Below, piece after piece: positions 27,271 to 35,552 of a DNA stretch of 64,000 bases (the first letter of the stretch is position 1; the number at the start of each line of letters is the position of its first letter). The stretch comes from UBA10364 sp049611965 (lineage in GTDB: Bacteria > Bacteroidota > Bacteroidia > Flavobacteriales > Schleiferiaceae). The position numbers and the translations under genes were made by a program. The notes below the pieces were generated by a model. That model was not told the DNA's origin and did no database searches. It saw nothing but the letters and a program-made list of their open reading frames with translations. Location of the stretch: positions 12,494-76,493 of the forward strand of contig JBMZBC010000006.1 in assembly GCA_049611965.1 (NCBI GenBank), written 5' to 3'.

Positions 27271-27934
27271 CGTTACTTATGGTTTTTAATGTCAATTCAG
27301 TTAAAAAATCTATAATGTCCTCACAACCGGCCTTGGCATCTGACAAACGCGGTAGATGTTTAACAAAGAACTGCTGGCTTTGTGCAGCAGAAATGATCGT
27401 TGAGAACAAGCTGTGCGGAAATTTGTACTCAGGGTTTATTTGCAATGCAATCATGGTTAAGATATCGCAAATGCGGTTGTACCCGTGGAAGTAACCTTCT
27501 TTGTTCTCCACATCTACTTCTTTTGTTAAATAGATTTTTGGATACTCTGCAACAACGATACGCTGAAGGGTTCCTTCGTTGATGTGTGGGATACGCGCAT
27601 CTTGATCCATTGGAGCGACAAGCAGTTGAACAGCGCGTTTGAGTTTGTTCTCGGGGCTGTTGAGTACAATAAACTCTTGGGCCAATTTTACTTCAAGCCA
27701 TCCCCAGTACCAGTTGATCAGGTACGCCAATAGTTGATGCTTGTTCTGGAAATACCGGTAAACACTAGCCTCTGTGCTTTCAATAGCCGTAGCAATCTTC
27801 TTGAACGTCAACTGCTCATAGCCCATCTGCTCCATGAGTTCAATACTCTTAGAGAGGATGCGCTTGCCCAAATCCGTTTCTTCAGGATTCTTCTGGTACA
27901 GCTTGTGACTAACAGTAATGTTCAGTACGTTCAT
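27263..27934 (-). CDS. TetR/AcrR-family transcriptional regulator
   Basis: A 223-residue repressor with an N-terminal TetR helix-turn-helix (about residues 25-70, containing LTFKKIATAIESTEASVYRY and the FQNKHQLL end of the domain). The C-terminal two thirds are a helical ligand-binding and dimerisation domain with no close match known to me. It is the first gene of the efflux operon, overlapping the ABC gene by 8 nt, and an 18-nt near-perfect palindrome lies 16 nt before its start. Autoregulation and induction of the pump by an exported compound are inferred. Confidence 0.92.
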   Translation of the reverse strand: MNVLNITVSHKLYQKNPEETDLGKRILSKSIELMEQMGYEQLTFKKIATAIESTEASVYRYFQNKHQLLAYLINWYWGWLEVKLAQEFIVLNSPENKLKRAVQLLVAPMDQDARIPHINEGTLQRIVVAEYPKIYLTKEVDVENKEGYFHGYNRICDILTMIALQINPEYKFPHSLFSTIISAAQSQQFFVKHLPRLSDAKAGCEDIIDFLTELTLKTISNDE

Positions 27935-27949
27935 AATATTTAAACTACA

Positions 27950-27967
27950 GCTAAATAATTGTTTAGC
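27950..27967. promoter_or_regulatory. Candidate TetR operator palindrome
   Basis: GCTAAATAATTGTTTAGC is an 18-nt inverted repeat with perfect 6-nt outer arms (GCTAAA/TTTAGC) and a symmetric AATT core; only one position pair is mismatched. It is upstream of the TetR gene start and of the whole efflux operon, where a TetR dimer would be expected to bind. Confidence 0.55.
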
Positions 27968-27979
27968 AATGCGAATATA

Positions 27980-27992
27980 ATAGTATTACTAT
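27980..27992. repeat. Second small palindrome upstream of efflux operon
   Basis: ATAGTATTACTAT: two perfect 6-nt arms around a central T, 12 nt beyond the candidate TetR operator. It may be a second binding site or part of the promoter region; in AT-rich sequence it could also be chance. Confidence 0.35.
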
Positions 27993-28035
27993 CATTAACA
28001 AAAACAAATTTTCATATTCTCCACATAAGAGAGGC

Positions 28036-29214
28036 TTATGATAATAGTTTTACTAGTGCTTTTTTCAGTTTAGCCTCATCCAATTCTTTGATCGGAAAGC
28101 CCAGGGGGCCCATGCCTGCTTCATGCACTAAACGTTTCCATAGGAATTGGTCGGCAATGTGTGGAATGATTAATTGCCTCTTATTAAAGCGCAACGCGCT
28201 GTGAGTAGTCCCAGAACCGCCGTGGTGAACGACAGCCCTTACTTTCTTGAATAGCCAATCGAAGGGCACATTATCGACAACAAAGGCCCATGAGGGCAGC
28301 TGCTCTTCAATTTCAATACCGCCCCAGCTTTTGTTGATGATTACGGGTATCTCTAACTCACCACAAACTTTCAGAATAATACGTCCAATCTCTTTTGGTC
28401 TGCCGTTGATCATAGAGCCGAAACCAATGTATAATGGTTCAGGATGGTTTTCTAGAAAATCAGATAGTGCGGAGGACGGTTTCCAATGCTGGGTTTTGTT
28501 GCGTTCCCTGAACTTGGTAATACTCGCCTGTTCTGGCCAGTATTCCGGTTGTGGAAATAGGGTATTGGAAATGGCATACTCTACAGGAAGCTTCTTTAAT
28601 AAGAATTCTTTGAGCTCCGCCTTCTTCAATGCATTAATGCCCCATTCTTTAACTACCGGATTGGCGTATCCAAGTATAGCCTGATTGATCAGCGCATAAT
28701 TTGCGATGCTATAGGTCCAGCGGTTCCATCTCTTGCCCCTAGGTTTTCCGAAGCCAATGGACGGCTCATGATCTACCGCGTGTAGCATGCAAGGAACAGG
28801 ACTGAGCATACGAATCTTTCGATCCATTCGAAGTGCAGCTATCACCGGGTAAATGCATTTGATATGGTGAATGATTCGATCGGGCTTAAAGACTTCGTCA
28901 GCCTTGCGCTGGTCTTTGATGAGCTGTTGCTGTATAGATTTGGTGCTACGCATCAGCTTTAGAATAGTGCCAATTCTGCTCCATCCAGAACCTATTTGTC
29001 CTGTAATCTTCTTAACCTCAGGATCTTCCATGAGCGCCAAGAAATCAGCGGTCATTGGATAGAATAGAGGGCTGACCTCTTTAGCAAGATTCTCAAATTG
29101 TGCGGGCATGCAGAAGGCTACCTCGTGGCCTGAATCTATAAGCTCTTCGCCAAGAGCAAGAAAGGGTTCCATATCTCCACGGGACCCCAAAGACATGAGT
29201 AAAACCTTATCCAT
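28036..29214 (-). CDS. UGT/MGT-like glycosyltransferase (GT1 type)
   Basis: A 392-residue GT-B glycosyltransferase resembling UDP-sugar-dependent macrolide/sterol glycosyltransferases. N-terminal VLLMSLGSRGDMEPFLALG (residues 4-22 region) is the acceptor-domain Rossmann start of this group; the donor site shows YIGFGSM, then VHHGGSGTTHSAL and PHIADQFLWKRLV in the C-terminal half. Acceptors of this family are usually lipids or secondary metabolites; here unknown. It overlaps the SulP transporter gene by 8 nt and is downstream of it, an unusual pairing. No signal peptide; cytosolic or membrane-associated. Confidence 0.86.
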   Translation of the reverse strand: MDKVLLMSLGSRGDMEPFLALGEELIDSGHEVAFCMPAQFENLAKEVSPLFYPMTADFLALMEDPEVKKITGQIGSGWSRIGTILKLMRSTKSIQQQLIKDQRKADEVFKPDRIIHHIKCIYPVIAALRMDRKIRMLSPVPCMLHAVDHEPSIGFGKPRGKRWNRWTYSIANYALINQAILGYANPVVKEWGINALKKAELKEFLLKKLPVEYAISNTLFPQPEYWPEQASITKFRERNKTQHWKPSSALSDFLENHPEPLYIGFGSMINGRPKEIGRIILKVCGELEIPVIINKSWGGIEIEEQLPSWAFVVDNVPFDWLFKKVRAVVHHGGSGTTHSALRFNKRQLIIPHIADQFLWKRLVHEAGMGPLGFPIKELDEAKLKKALVKLLS

Positions 29215-30808
29215 TTTTTCTTGTGCGCTCCGATTGCTCGTGTGAAGTGGCAGGTACTAACTCTTCTAAACCTGAAAATTCTAAAGTTTTGCCATCCACA
29301 ATAGCAGCTTTCTGCAATGCTTGCAGGTGAGCAATAGTCGTGTGATCCAGGAAAGTAGTAGTGGCAAAATTCAGAATAACAAGCTCTGATTCAGTTAGCG
29401 CTTTGTCGATCCGTTTTTTCAAACCTAAGTAGTTAGAAAAAGTATATGCACCGTTCAAATGAAGCACGTTCGAGGAGGTGGTGATGTTCGTTGCAAACAG
29501 CTTGGAAATGCTGACTTTACCAATGATAAGTAACAAATAGTTGCATAAAATCCCTACGCCAATACCAATGATAAGGTCCGTCGCAAGCACGGCGAGTAGG
29601 GTGGTTACAAAAACGATAATTTCAGTGCTACCTATCTTGTACATGTGAACAAATTCCTTGGGCGAAGCCAAGCGAAATCCTGTGAAAACGAGCATTGCTG
29701 CAAGTGCGGACAGAGGGATAAGTTCAATTATAGAACTTGCTACTAATAGAAAGACCAGAAGGAATGCACCATGGAAGAAGTTGGCCCATTGTGTTTTCCC
29801 GCCATTATTAACATTAGCTGAGGATCGAACGATCTCGCTAATCATAGGTAAGCCTCCAATCAGCGCTGCAAGTGATGAGCTTGACCCCATGGCCAACAAG
29901 TCCTTGTCGAGGTTCGATTTACGCTGGTACGGGTCGAGAGCGTCCACTGCTTTTGCACTCAGAAGACTTTCAATAGCGGCCACCAGGGCTATGCCAATAA
30001 CGGCCGACCAGAAAGCGCCCTCGGCAATCTTTGAAAAACTCGGCAGTGTAAAACCATCACTTCCGAATAAGTCTTTTGGCATTTGAACCAAGGCCAGCTT
30101 GTCTGTGCCGAAATATTGCGCCATTGCGATAGTAACAATCATCACCCACATTGGTGCAGGTACGGCTTTAATTGGAGTCCAATTTATTTTCGGATGCACC
30201 ATCAAGATGAGTATAGTGGCAATGGCGATAATTGCAGCATAAGTGTTTGTCTGAAGCAAGGCATTTGGGATTTGCGTAGCGGTCTCAAGTATGCTCGCTT
30301 TTTCTGGCTGAACACCAATGGCAGGAAAAAACTGTTTGATCATTATGATTACACCTATAGCTGCAAGCATTCCGTGTACGGCTGCAGAAGGAAAGAAATC
30401 TCCAACCTTACCAACTTTGAGTAGGCCAAATAGTGCCATGATGGCTCCTGCCACAACAATAGCGCCTAGCGTATGAGGATAACCGGCGTATCCAGATTCT
30501 ACTCCAGCTCCACCAAGTCCTTCGGCAGCTCCTAAAATCACGACAATGAGGCCTGCGGCAGGTCCGGAAATCGTAACAAATGTCCCTGAAATTCTAGAAC
30601 CGATAAGTCCACCAACAATGGCTGTGATTAAACCAGCGAGTGGTGGTACTCCTGAAGCGATGGCAATTCCTAAACAAAGCGGTAATGCGATCAATGAGAC
30701 GCTAAATCCTGAGGATAGGTCGTCTTTGAAATGGGCTTTTAATCCAGCAAAACCAGTTTTCGGCATTGTCGATTTATCCATGGTGTTTCGGTGCTTTTGT
30801 GCCTCCAT
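29207..30808 (-). CDS. SulP-family inorganic anion transporter
   Basis: A 533-residue SLC26/SulP transporter with about 12-14 membrane helices and a C-terminal STAS domain (about residues 430-520, containing LDHTTIAHLQAL at the usual nucleotide-binding loop). Signature segments are LIALPLCLGIAIASGVPPLAG in the first helices and ISGPAAGLIVVILGA. It could carry sulfate, bicarbonate or another anion. Possible starts are at 30808, 30781 and 30766; alignment of the first helix cannot decide, and I list the longest. It overlaps the glycosyltransferase by 8 nt. Confidence 0.9.
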   Translation of the reverse strand: MEAQKHRNTMDKSTMPKTGFAGLKAHFKDDLSSGFSVSLIALPLCLGIAIASGVPPLAGLITAIVGGLIGSRISGTFVTISGPAAGLIVVILGAAEGLGGAGVESGYAGYPHTLGAIVVAGAIMALFGLLKVGKVGDFFPSAAVHGMLAAIGVIIMIKQFFPAIGVQPEKASILETATQIPNALLQTNTYAAIIAIATILILMVHPKINWTPIKAVPAPMWVMIVTIAMAQYFGTDKLALVQMPKDLFGSDGFTLPSFSKIAEGAFWSAVIGIALVAAIESLLSAKAVDALDPYQRKSNLDKDLLAMGSSSSLAALIGGLPMISEIVRSSANVNNGGKTQWANFFHGAFLLVFLLVASSIIELIPLSALAAMLVFTGFRLASPKEFVHMYKIGSTEIIVFVTTLLAVLATDLIIGIGVGILCNYLLLIIGKVSISKLFATNITTSSNVLHLNGAYTFSNYLGLKKRIDKALTESELVILNFATTTFLDHTTIAHLQALQKAAIVDGKTLEFSGLEELVPATSHEQSERTRKNG

Positions 30809-30858
30809 TCCAGGAAGCCAATTTTATCTTGGAATTAAATGTAATTCGAAATGTTGAG

Positions 30859-30890
30859 AGATTCTTGGTTCTGATCCATTCGAAGAATCT
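30859..30890. repeat. Inverted repeat upstream of sulP
   Basis: AGATTCTT (30859-30866) and AAGAATCT (30883-30890) are perfect complements separated by 16 nt, 51 nt before the sulP start. It could be an operator or an mRNA hairpin. The rest of 30891-30984 shows only a weak GTGCC/GGCAC hairpin (30948-30966) and no gene. Confidence 0.35.
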
Positions 30891-30984
30891 GAAAACCAGC
30901 TAATGGTTTATAAATGTTGGGATTACTGCGTGTATAAATATTGAAGCGTGCCGAGATAAGTGGCACTTATGAATAGACACCAAG

Positions 30985-31015
30985 AAAAAGCCAACCCAAG
31001 TTATGGGCTGGCTTT
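30985..31015 (-). terminator. Terminator of tmRNA
   Basis: Read on the minus strand: arm AAAGCCAGCCCA, 4-5 nt loop, arm TTGGGTTGGC, then a T-run. It begins 22 nt beyond the mature tmRNA 3' end. Confidence 0.75.
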
Positions 31016-31036
31016 GTTCTCTTTTGAATCACCAAG

Positions 31037-31433
31037 TGGAGTCGGCGGGAATCGAACCCGCGTCCAAACAAGGAAGCCTGAGGCTTTCTACATGTTTATC
31101 TTATGATTAGGTTTTCGACCAATCTCTGAGCACAAGCACCCTAATCATGGCTTAGCCTCTAAACTTGAACTGGCCCGCGAGGCGAGAGCCAATTGCATTC
31201 CTGAATTTTCCACACCTCGTGATCAAGCGCCTCAGGACGGGGGCTCTTGCGAGATGTTCAGCTCCTATACCTTGTATAGGATTAGCATAATCGACATCCT
31301 GTCAGATTAAGCGGCCAAAGCGTAAGATTCTTCGCCAGTTATAAAAAGTGAAGCGGTGTATTAACGAGCTGCCCCTTCCGCGCTCGACATGCTTACATCA
31401 ACCTTCGGCCTGCTGTCAAAACCAGTCGACCCC
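31037..31433 (-). ncRNA. ssrA: Transfer-messenger RNA (tmRNA, SsrA)
   Basis: Rescues stalled ribosomes by trans-translation together with SmpB. The 5' end GGGGTCGACTGGTTTTGACA pairs with the 3' end CGACTCC to make the 7-bp tRNA-like acceptor stem; the T-arm GGACGCGGGTTCGATTCCCG is intact. The tag reading frame runs from 31336 to 31307 (GGC resume codon to TAA) and encodes GEESYALAA, so the added tag would be A-GEESYALAA with the usual protease-targeting ALAA end. The discriminator A is followed by CTT, so the CCA is not encoded and must be added. Length is 397 nt. A TATCTTTG box lies upstream and a hairpin terminator downstream. Confidence 0.97.
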
Positions 31434-31444
31434 GATGTTGGGGG

Positions 31445-31452
31445 CAAAGATA
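31445..31452 (-). promoter_or_regulatory. Candidate -7 box for tmRNA
   Basis: TATCTTTG on the minus strand, an exact TAnnTTTG match, 11 nt before the mature 5' end; a short 5' leader would be removed by RNase P. The nearest TTG is only 14 nt upstream, shorter than usual. Confidence 0.5.
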
Positions 31453-31500
31453 AGCACATTCTATGCCAATATTCAGTACAGTTGGACTAACTTGGTGCGT

Positions 31501-32694
31501 ATGAAAATCGGCTTATTACGTGAGGGCAAAATCCCAATCGACAGAAGAGTACCGCTGACGCCTAAACAAGCGGTGGAATTGCAAGAGAGATTTGGTGCAG
31601 TCGTTGTAGCACAGTCCAGCGATATACGAGCTTTTAGTGACAGTGAATATGCAGAAGCAGGCATTGAGGTTGTAGACTCTGTCGAGGATTGTGATGTTTT
31701 ATTGGGGGTGAAAGAGGTCCCATTACCGCAATTGATTCCAGGGAAGACCTATTTCTTTTTCTCTCATACTTACAAAAGACAACCCTACAATGCGAAGTTG
31801 TTAAAGGCCTGCGTGGAACGTAATATTCGTCTGATAGATTACGAGTTGCTTACTAAAAACGGTGCCCGTGTCGTCGCCTTCGGCAGATTCGCGGGACTCG
31901 TAGGTGCTTACAATGGCTTGCGCGGCTGGGGTGAGAAATACGGGCAATACACATTGAAGCCGGCTCACGAGTGTAAGGACATGGAAGAAATGTTTGCTCA
32001 GCTGCAAGGCATTGATTGGCCTTCAGATGTACGCATCCTACTGACGGGTAAAGGCCGCGTGGCGGGTGGCGCAGTAGAGACATTAAAAGCTTCTGGGATT
32101 CCACAGATTTCACCGAGTGAGGTTTCCCGATACGAAGGATGTTTCTGGAGCCAATTGGACGTTGAAGAGTACTATAAAACCAACGACGGACGACCTTTTG
32201 ACCGCAAAGAATTGTTCGTAGACCCAAGTGGATTTGAAAGCAACTTTATGCAGTATGCACCATTTGCCAAGCTATACATAGCAGGGCATTATTACGACAG
32301 CCGCGCCCCATATATATTTACAAGAGAGGATGCCAAGCAGCTTGATTTTGCTATCACCTATGTATCCGACATCAGCTGTGATATTGATGGTCCCGTTGCT
32401 TCTACATTACGTGCTTCAACCATAGACGATCCATTCTACGGCTATTTGGCCCAAGCGGAAAAAGAAGTAAATCATAACCACCCTGAAGCAATCGGAGTCA
32501 TGGCTGTAGATAATCTGCCGTGTGAGCTGCCTAGAGATGCCTCGCTAAGTTTCGGAAGTGATTTAATGAAGCATGTTATTCCCGCACTCTTTAACGATGA
32601 CGCCGATGGTGTGCTTGCTAGAGCTACAGAGTGCTCTGATGGAGCGCTTACCTCAGACTTTATGTATCTTCAAGACTACATTGACCAGGCTTAA
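31501..32694 (+). CDS. Saccharopine/alanine dehydrogenase-like NAD(P) enzyme
   Basis: A 397-residue dehydrogenase of the alanine dehydrogenase/pyridine nucleotide transhydrogenase N-terminal fold. MKIGLLREGKIPIDRRVPLT, then YFFFSHTYKRQPYN and RLIDYELL, and the block VAFGRFAGLVGAYNGL, match the NAD-dependent, lysine-forming saccharopine dehydrogenase group (LYS1-like) more closely than true alanine dehydrogenase. The nucleotide-binding region is around VRILLTGKGRVAGGA. Substrate is uncertain; amino-acid/2-oxoacid chemistry is likely. The ATG at 31501 is used; a longer frame would run into the tmRNA. meaB follows with no gap (TAAATG), so the two share a transcript. Confidence 0.82.
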   Translation: MKIGLLREGKIPIDRRVPLTPKQAVELQERFGAVVVAQSSDIRAFSDSEYAEAGIEVVDSVEDCDVLLGVKEVPLPQLIPGKTYFFFSHTYKRQPYNAKLLKACVERNIRLIDYELLTKNGARVVAFGRFAGLVGAYNGLRGWGEKYGQYTLKPAHECKDMEEMFAQLQGIDWPSDVRILLTGKGRVAGGAVETLKASGIPQISPSEVSRYEGCFWSQLDVEEYYKTNDGRPFDRKELFVDPSGFESNFMQYAPFAKLYIAGHYYDSRAPYIFTREDAKQLDFAITYVSDISCDIDGPVASTLRASTIDDPFYGYLAQAEKEVNHNHPEAIGVMAVDNLPCELPRDASLSFGSDLMKHVIPALFNDDADGVLARATECSDGALTSDFMYLQDYIDQA

Positions 32695-33762
32695 ATGTCA
32701 AAAAAGAGTGCATTACATATCGCCAAAGGGGTGGAAGACGCTCCGTTTATCAATCCCAAATGGAAGGGAGCAAAGAGACTCAAGCAGGATACAGATAGTC
32801 TTGCAGAAGCAGTTCTCCAAGGGGATATTACGGCACTTTCTGTAGCCATTACCATTGCTGAGAGTACCTCGCCTGAGGATGAATTCAGGTGCAGAGCACT
32901 TATGAACCGTTTACATCCTGAAAGCGGTGGCGCATTCCGTATTGGTATAAGTGGTGTTCCCGGAGTTGGAAAAAGTACCTTTCTGGAAGCCTACTGTTCA
33001 TTTTTGCTCAATCATGATCCTGATGCACGGATTGCTGTACTAGCTGTAGATCCTTCAAGCGAGTGGAGCAAGGGGAGTATTCTTGGTGATAAGACCAGGA
33101 TGGAATCTATTGGCAAAAGCAACCGTGTATTCATTCGTCCCTCTGCCTCTGGTGGCCGATTGGGAGGTGTTGCAAGAAGTACATTCGAAGCAGTGACCTT
33201 GTGTGAAGCAGCAGGTTTCAATTTCATTTTCGTTGAAACTGTCGGTGTGGGCCAAAGTGAGACGGTGGTAAGCAAACTGACGGATTGTTTTCTTTTTCTC
33301 GCGATGCCCGGAACCGGGGATGAATTACAAGGCATTAAGAAGGGAATTATGGAAATGGCGGATGTCATAGCTTTGAATAAGTGTGATGGTGATCGAATAC
33401 AACAAGCCGAACAAAGTGCTATTGAACTACAGGGAGCTCTTCAGCTGATTACTAGAACTCAAGATCATTGGCAGCCGCCTGTCTTACAAATTAGCGCCCT
33501 GCATGCTGTGGGCATGGAAGACATGTGGTCTGCCCTAGACCGTTATAAGCGTCACGGTCAACTCAACGGTTGGATAGAGAAACGTCGCAATACACAACAG
33601 GAGTATTGGTTCAAATCGACCATTGGCGACCTGTTATTTGAGCGGATGAGCGCAAAAGAAAATTGGGGTAAAGAGCGTGATGAACTGAAGGCTCAAATCG
33701 CGCAAGGTAAAGTGAGCCCTTTCGAGGCGAGCCGACTCCTAATGGATAAAATATTGGCTTAG
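32695..33762 (+). CDS. meaB: Methylmalonyl-CoA mutase-associated GTPase MeaB
   Basis: G3E-family P-loop GTPase (355 residues) that gates cofactor loading and protects or reactivates methylmalonyl-CoA mutase. It shows the P-loop GVPGVGKST (near residue 88), a switch region with DPSSEWSKGSILGDKTRM, ETVGVGQSE (Walker B/switch II) and base-specificity NKCDGD. It follows the dehydrogenase without a gap. Its client subunits, mutA and mutB, are 25 kb away, an arrangement that differs from phyla where meaB adjoins the mutase. The 3' end overlaps the convergent next gene by 4 nt. Confidence 0.96.
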   Translation: MSKKSALHIAKGVEDAPFINPKWKGAKRLKQDTDSLAEAVLQGDITALSVAITIAESTSPEDEFRCRALMNRLHPESGGAFRIGISGVPGVGKSTFLEAYCSFLLNHDPDARIAVLAVDPSSEWSKGSILGDKTRMESIGKSNRVFIRPSASGGRLGGVARSTFEAVTLCEAAGFNFIFVETVGVGQSETVVSKLTDCFLFLAMPGTGDELQGIKKGIMEMADVIALNKCDGDRIQQAEQSAIELQGALQLITRTQDHWQPPVLQISALHAVGMEDMWSALDRYKRHGQLNGWIEKRRNTQQEYWFKSTIGDLLFERMSAKENWGKERDELKAQIAQGKVSPFEASRLLMDKILA

Positions 33763-34280
33763 AACGAGCGTGCTGCTTCGTGCTTGATCAAGAGAATAGC
33801 TGCTTTCGTAGGGAATATTTCTGCAGCCATTTCAGCATTAATCAACTCTTTGGCTAGGTCAGCGGCCGTAGCATCTGCGCCTAAGGTGCCAGCGACCTTA
33901 TTGATGATGCTAATTACTTGACTTTTAGCGCTGACAACGTGGTTCCACGCCTCGTCACTCACATATACTTGTTGCGTGATGTTGTAATCAAATTCTTGAC
34001 GAACAGCTTCAACCAATGCTTTGCGGTATTGTCCTATAGTCATGCTGCCTGGCTTGACTCTAATGACCAAGTGGTTGGGAGTAACGCGCTCTAAGAGCAT
34101 AATGATGCGCTCGAATGCTTGCATGCGTAACGGAAGCGATTTTTTCTGCAAGTCTTTTCTAAGATAGAAGGCACGACGCTTCTCCTCGTTGTCCACGAAA
34201 TTGGATAAAAGTAAATAGGTTAGAAGCAGCATTAGTGCCGCTGGAAAAGTATACTTGAGAATTTCAACAAATGCTTCCAT
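33759..34280 (-). CDS. Membrane-anchored conserved hypothetical protein
   Basis: A 173-residue protein with one N-terminal transmembrane helix (about residues 10-27) followed by a basic, helical soluble domain. The segment RKDLQKKSLPLRMQAFERI and EFDYNITQQVYVSD.AW look conserved-type, and I recall a Bacteroidota-only family with this layout (DUF7935), but that assignment is from memory. The soluble part would face the cytosol if the positive-inside rule holds. It is divergent from the aminotransferase gene 61 nt away and convergent with meaB, overlapping it by 4 nt. No function can be proposed. Confidence 0.68.
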   Translation of the reverse strand: MEAFVEILKYTFPAALMLLLTYLLLSNFVDNEEKRRAFYLRKDLQKKSLPLRMQAFERIIMLLERVTPNHLVIRVKPGSMTIGQYRKALVEAVRQEFDYNITQQVYVSDEAWNHVVSAKSQVISIINKVAGTLGADATAADLAKELINAEMAAEIFPTKAAILLIKHEAARSF

Positions 34281-34309
34281 GAAAGTATGTTAAGGGTAAC
34301 AAATATCGT

Positions 34310-34317
34310 TATTTTTG
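34310..34317 (+). promoter_or_regulatory. Candidate -7 box for aminotransferase
   Basis: TATTTTTG matches TAnnTTTG, 24 nt before the ATG at 34342. Confidence 0.4.
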
Positions 34318-34341
34318 CCGTCCCACCATAGTAATTTAGAA

Positions 34342-35541
34342 ATGAAAGCATTATCGCAACGCGCCCAAGAGATGGGTTTACCGATGACTATCGAAATGGC
34401 CAAAAAGGCTAGAGAATTGAGCGCTACTGGAAAACAGGTGATTAGCTTGTCCTTAGGAGAGCCAGATTTTGATACTCCAGACTTTATCAAGGACTCTGCC
34501 AATGAGGCAATGGCGCAAAATTATACGCATTACATGCCTGTTCCAGGATTCGCTGATTTACGTGAATCTATTGCAGCTAAGTTCAAGAGAGATAACAATC
34601 TCGAGTACAGTGCGGATCAGATTGTGGTGAGTACAGGAGCTAAGCAGAGCTTGCTTAATGTTTTTCTAACGCTAGTAAACCCAGGGGATGAGGTAATAAT
34701 TCCTGCACCTTATTGGGTAAGCTATATGGATCAGGCAAAGTATTGTGGTGGTGAAGTGAAAGTGCTTCCAACATCCAAGGAAAGTGGGTTTAAGATTACA
34801 CCGGAGCAGCTCGAGTTAGCCATTACTGAAAAGTCGAAGGTGTTGATTTTCTCTTCACCAAACAACCCTTGTGGGGCTATTTACAGCGGAGAGGAATTGG
34901 CAGCTATTGCTAAAGTGGTGGCCAAACACCCGAACTTACACATCATTTCAGACGAGATTTATGAACTGTTGAACTATGGTGAGATTGACCATGTAAGTAT
35001 CGCGAGTTTTCCAGAGGTTTATAACCAGACGATTACGGTCAACGGTTTGTCGAAGGGGTTTGCGATGACAGGGTGGCGTATAGGTTATATCGGTGCTCCG
35101 GAGTGGATTGCTAAGGCGTGTACTAAATTTCAATCGAACTTTACCTCAGGGACAAATTCAGTTGCTCAGCGTGCATGTAAAGCGGCTGTAGAGGCAGATC
35201 CAGCTTCTGTGAAGTACATGGTAGATACCTTTGCTTCTCGTAGAGAAAAAATGGTAGGTTGGATAAACGAGATTCCAGGTTTTGAATTGGACACTCCTCC
35301 AGGTGCATTTTATGTATTCCCTCGTGTGGCGGATCTATTGGGTAAAAAATTCAATGGTCAAGTACTGAACACGTCCTTGGATCTTAGCATGTATCTATTG
35401 GAAGAAGGCTTGGTGAGTACAGTGCCGGGTGATGCTTTTGGTTTACCAGGATACATCAGATTTTCTTATGCGGCTGCAGAAGCCGATTTGCAAGAAGCCG
35501 TACGTCGTGTGAAGGCGGCAGTTGCACAGCTCGAAGATTAA
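34342..35541 (+). CDS. Aspartate aminotransferase-type PLP enzyme
   Basis: Class I/II PLP-dependent aminotransferase of the AspC/AspAT subgroup Ib (399 residues), likely interconverting aspartate and oxaloacetate with 2-oxoglutarate/glutamate. The PLP lysine is Lys238 in GLSKGFAMTGWRIGY; other motifs are SLGEPDFDTPDFI near the start, FSSPNNPCGAIY, SDEIYELL and a C-terminal RFSYA with the substrate-binding Arg. The start at 34342 (MKALSQRAQEMG) avoids a 27-nt upstream extension and follows a promoter box. It precedes a DUF6165-like gene by 11 nt; the two probably share an operon. Confidence 0.93.
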   Translation: MKALSQRAQEMGLPMTIEMAKKARELSATGKQVISLSLGEPDFDTPDFIKDSANEAMAQNYTHYMPVPGFADLRESIAAKFKRDNNLEYSADQIVVSTGAKQSLLNVFLTLVNPGDEVIIPAPYWVSYMDQAKYCGGEVKVLPTSKESGFKITPEQLELAITEKSKVLIFSSPNNPCGAIYSGEELAAIAKVVAKHPNLHIISDEIYELLNYGEIDHVSIASFPEVYNQTITVNGLSKGFAMTGWRIGYIGAPEWIAKACTKFQSNFTSGTNSVAQRACKAAVEADPASVKYMVDTFASRREKMVGWINEIPGFELDTPPGAFYVFPRVADLLGKKFNGQVLNTSLDLSMYLLEEGLVSTVPGDAFGLPGYIRFSYAAAEADLQEAVRRVKAAVAQLED

Positions 35542-35552
35542 TAAGACGGGTC

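Noticed and set aside
22885..31036. Possible genomic island from efflux operon to SulP
   Set aside because: No integrase, tRNA target, direct repeats or transposase were seen; only modestly different composition.
31348..31500. N-terminal extension of the dehydrogenase gene
   Set aside because: It overlaps the tmRNA gene and promoter; the family N-terminus starts at MKIGLLREGK at 31501.
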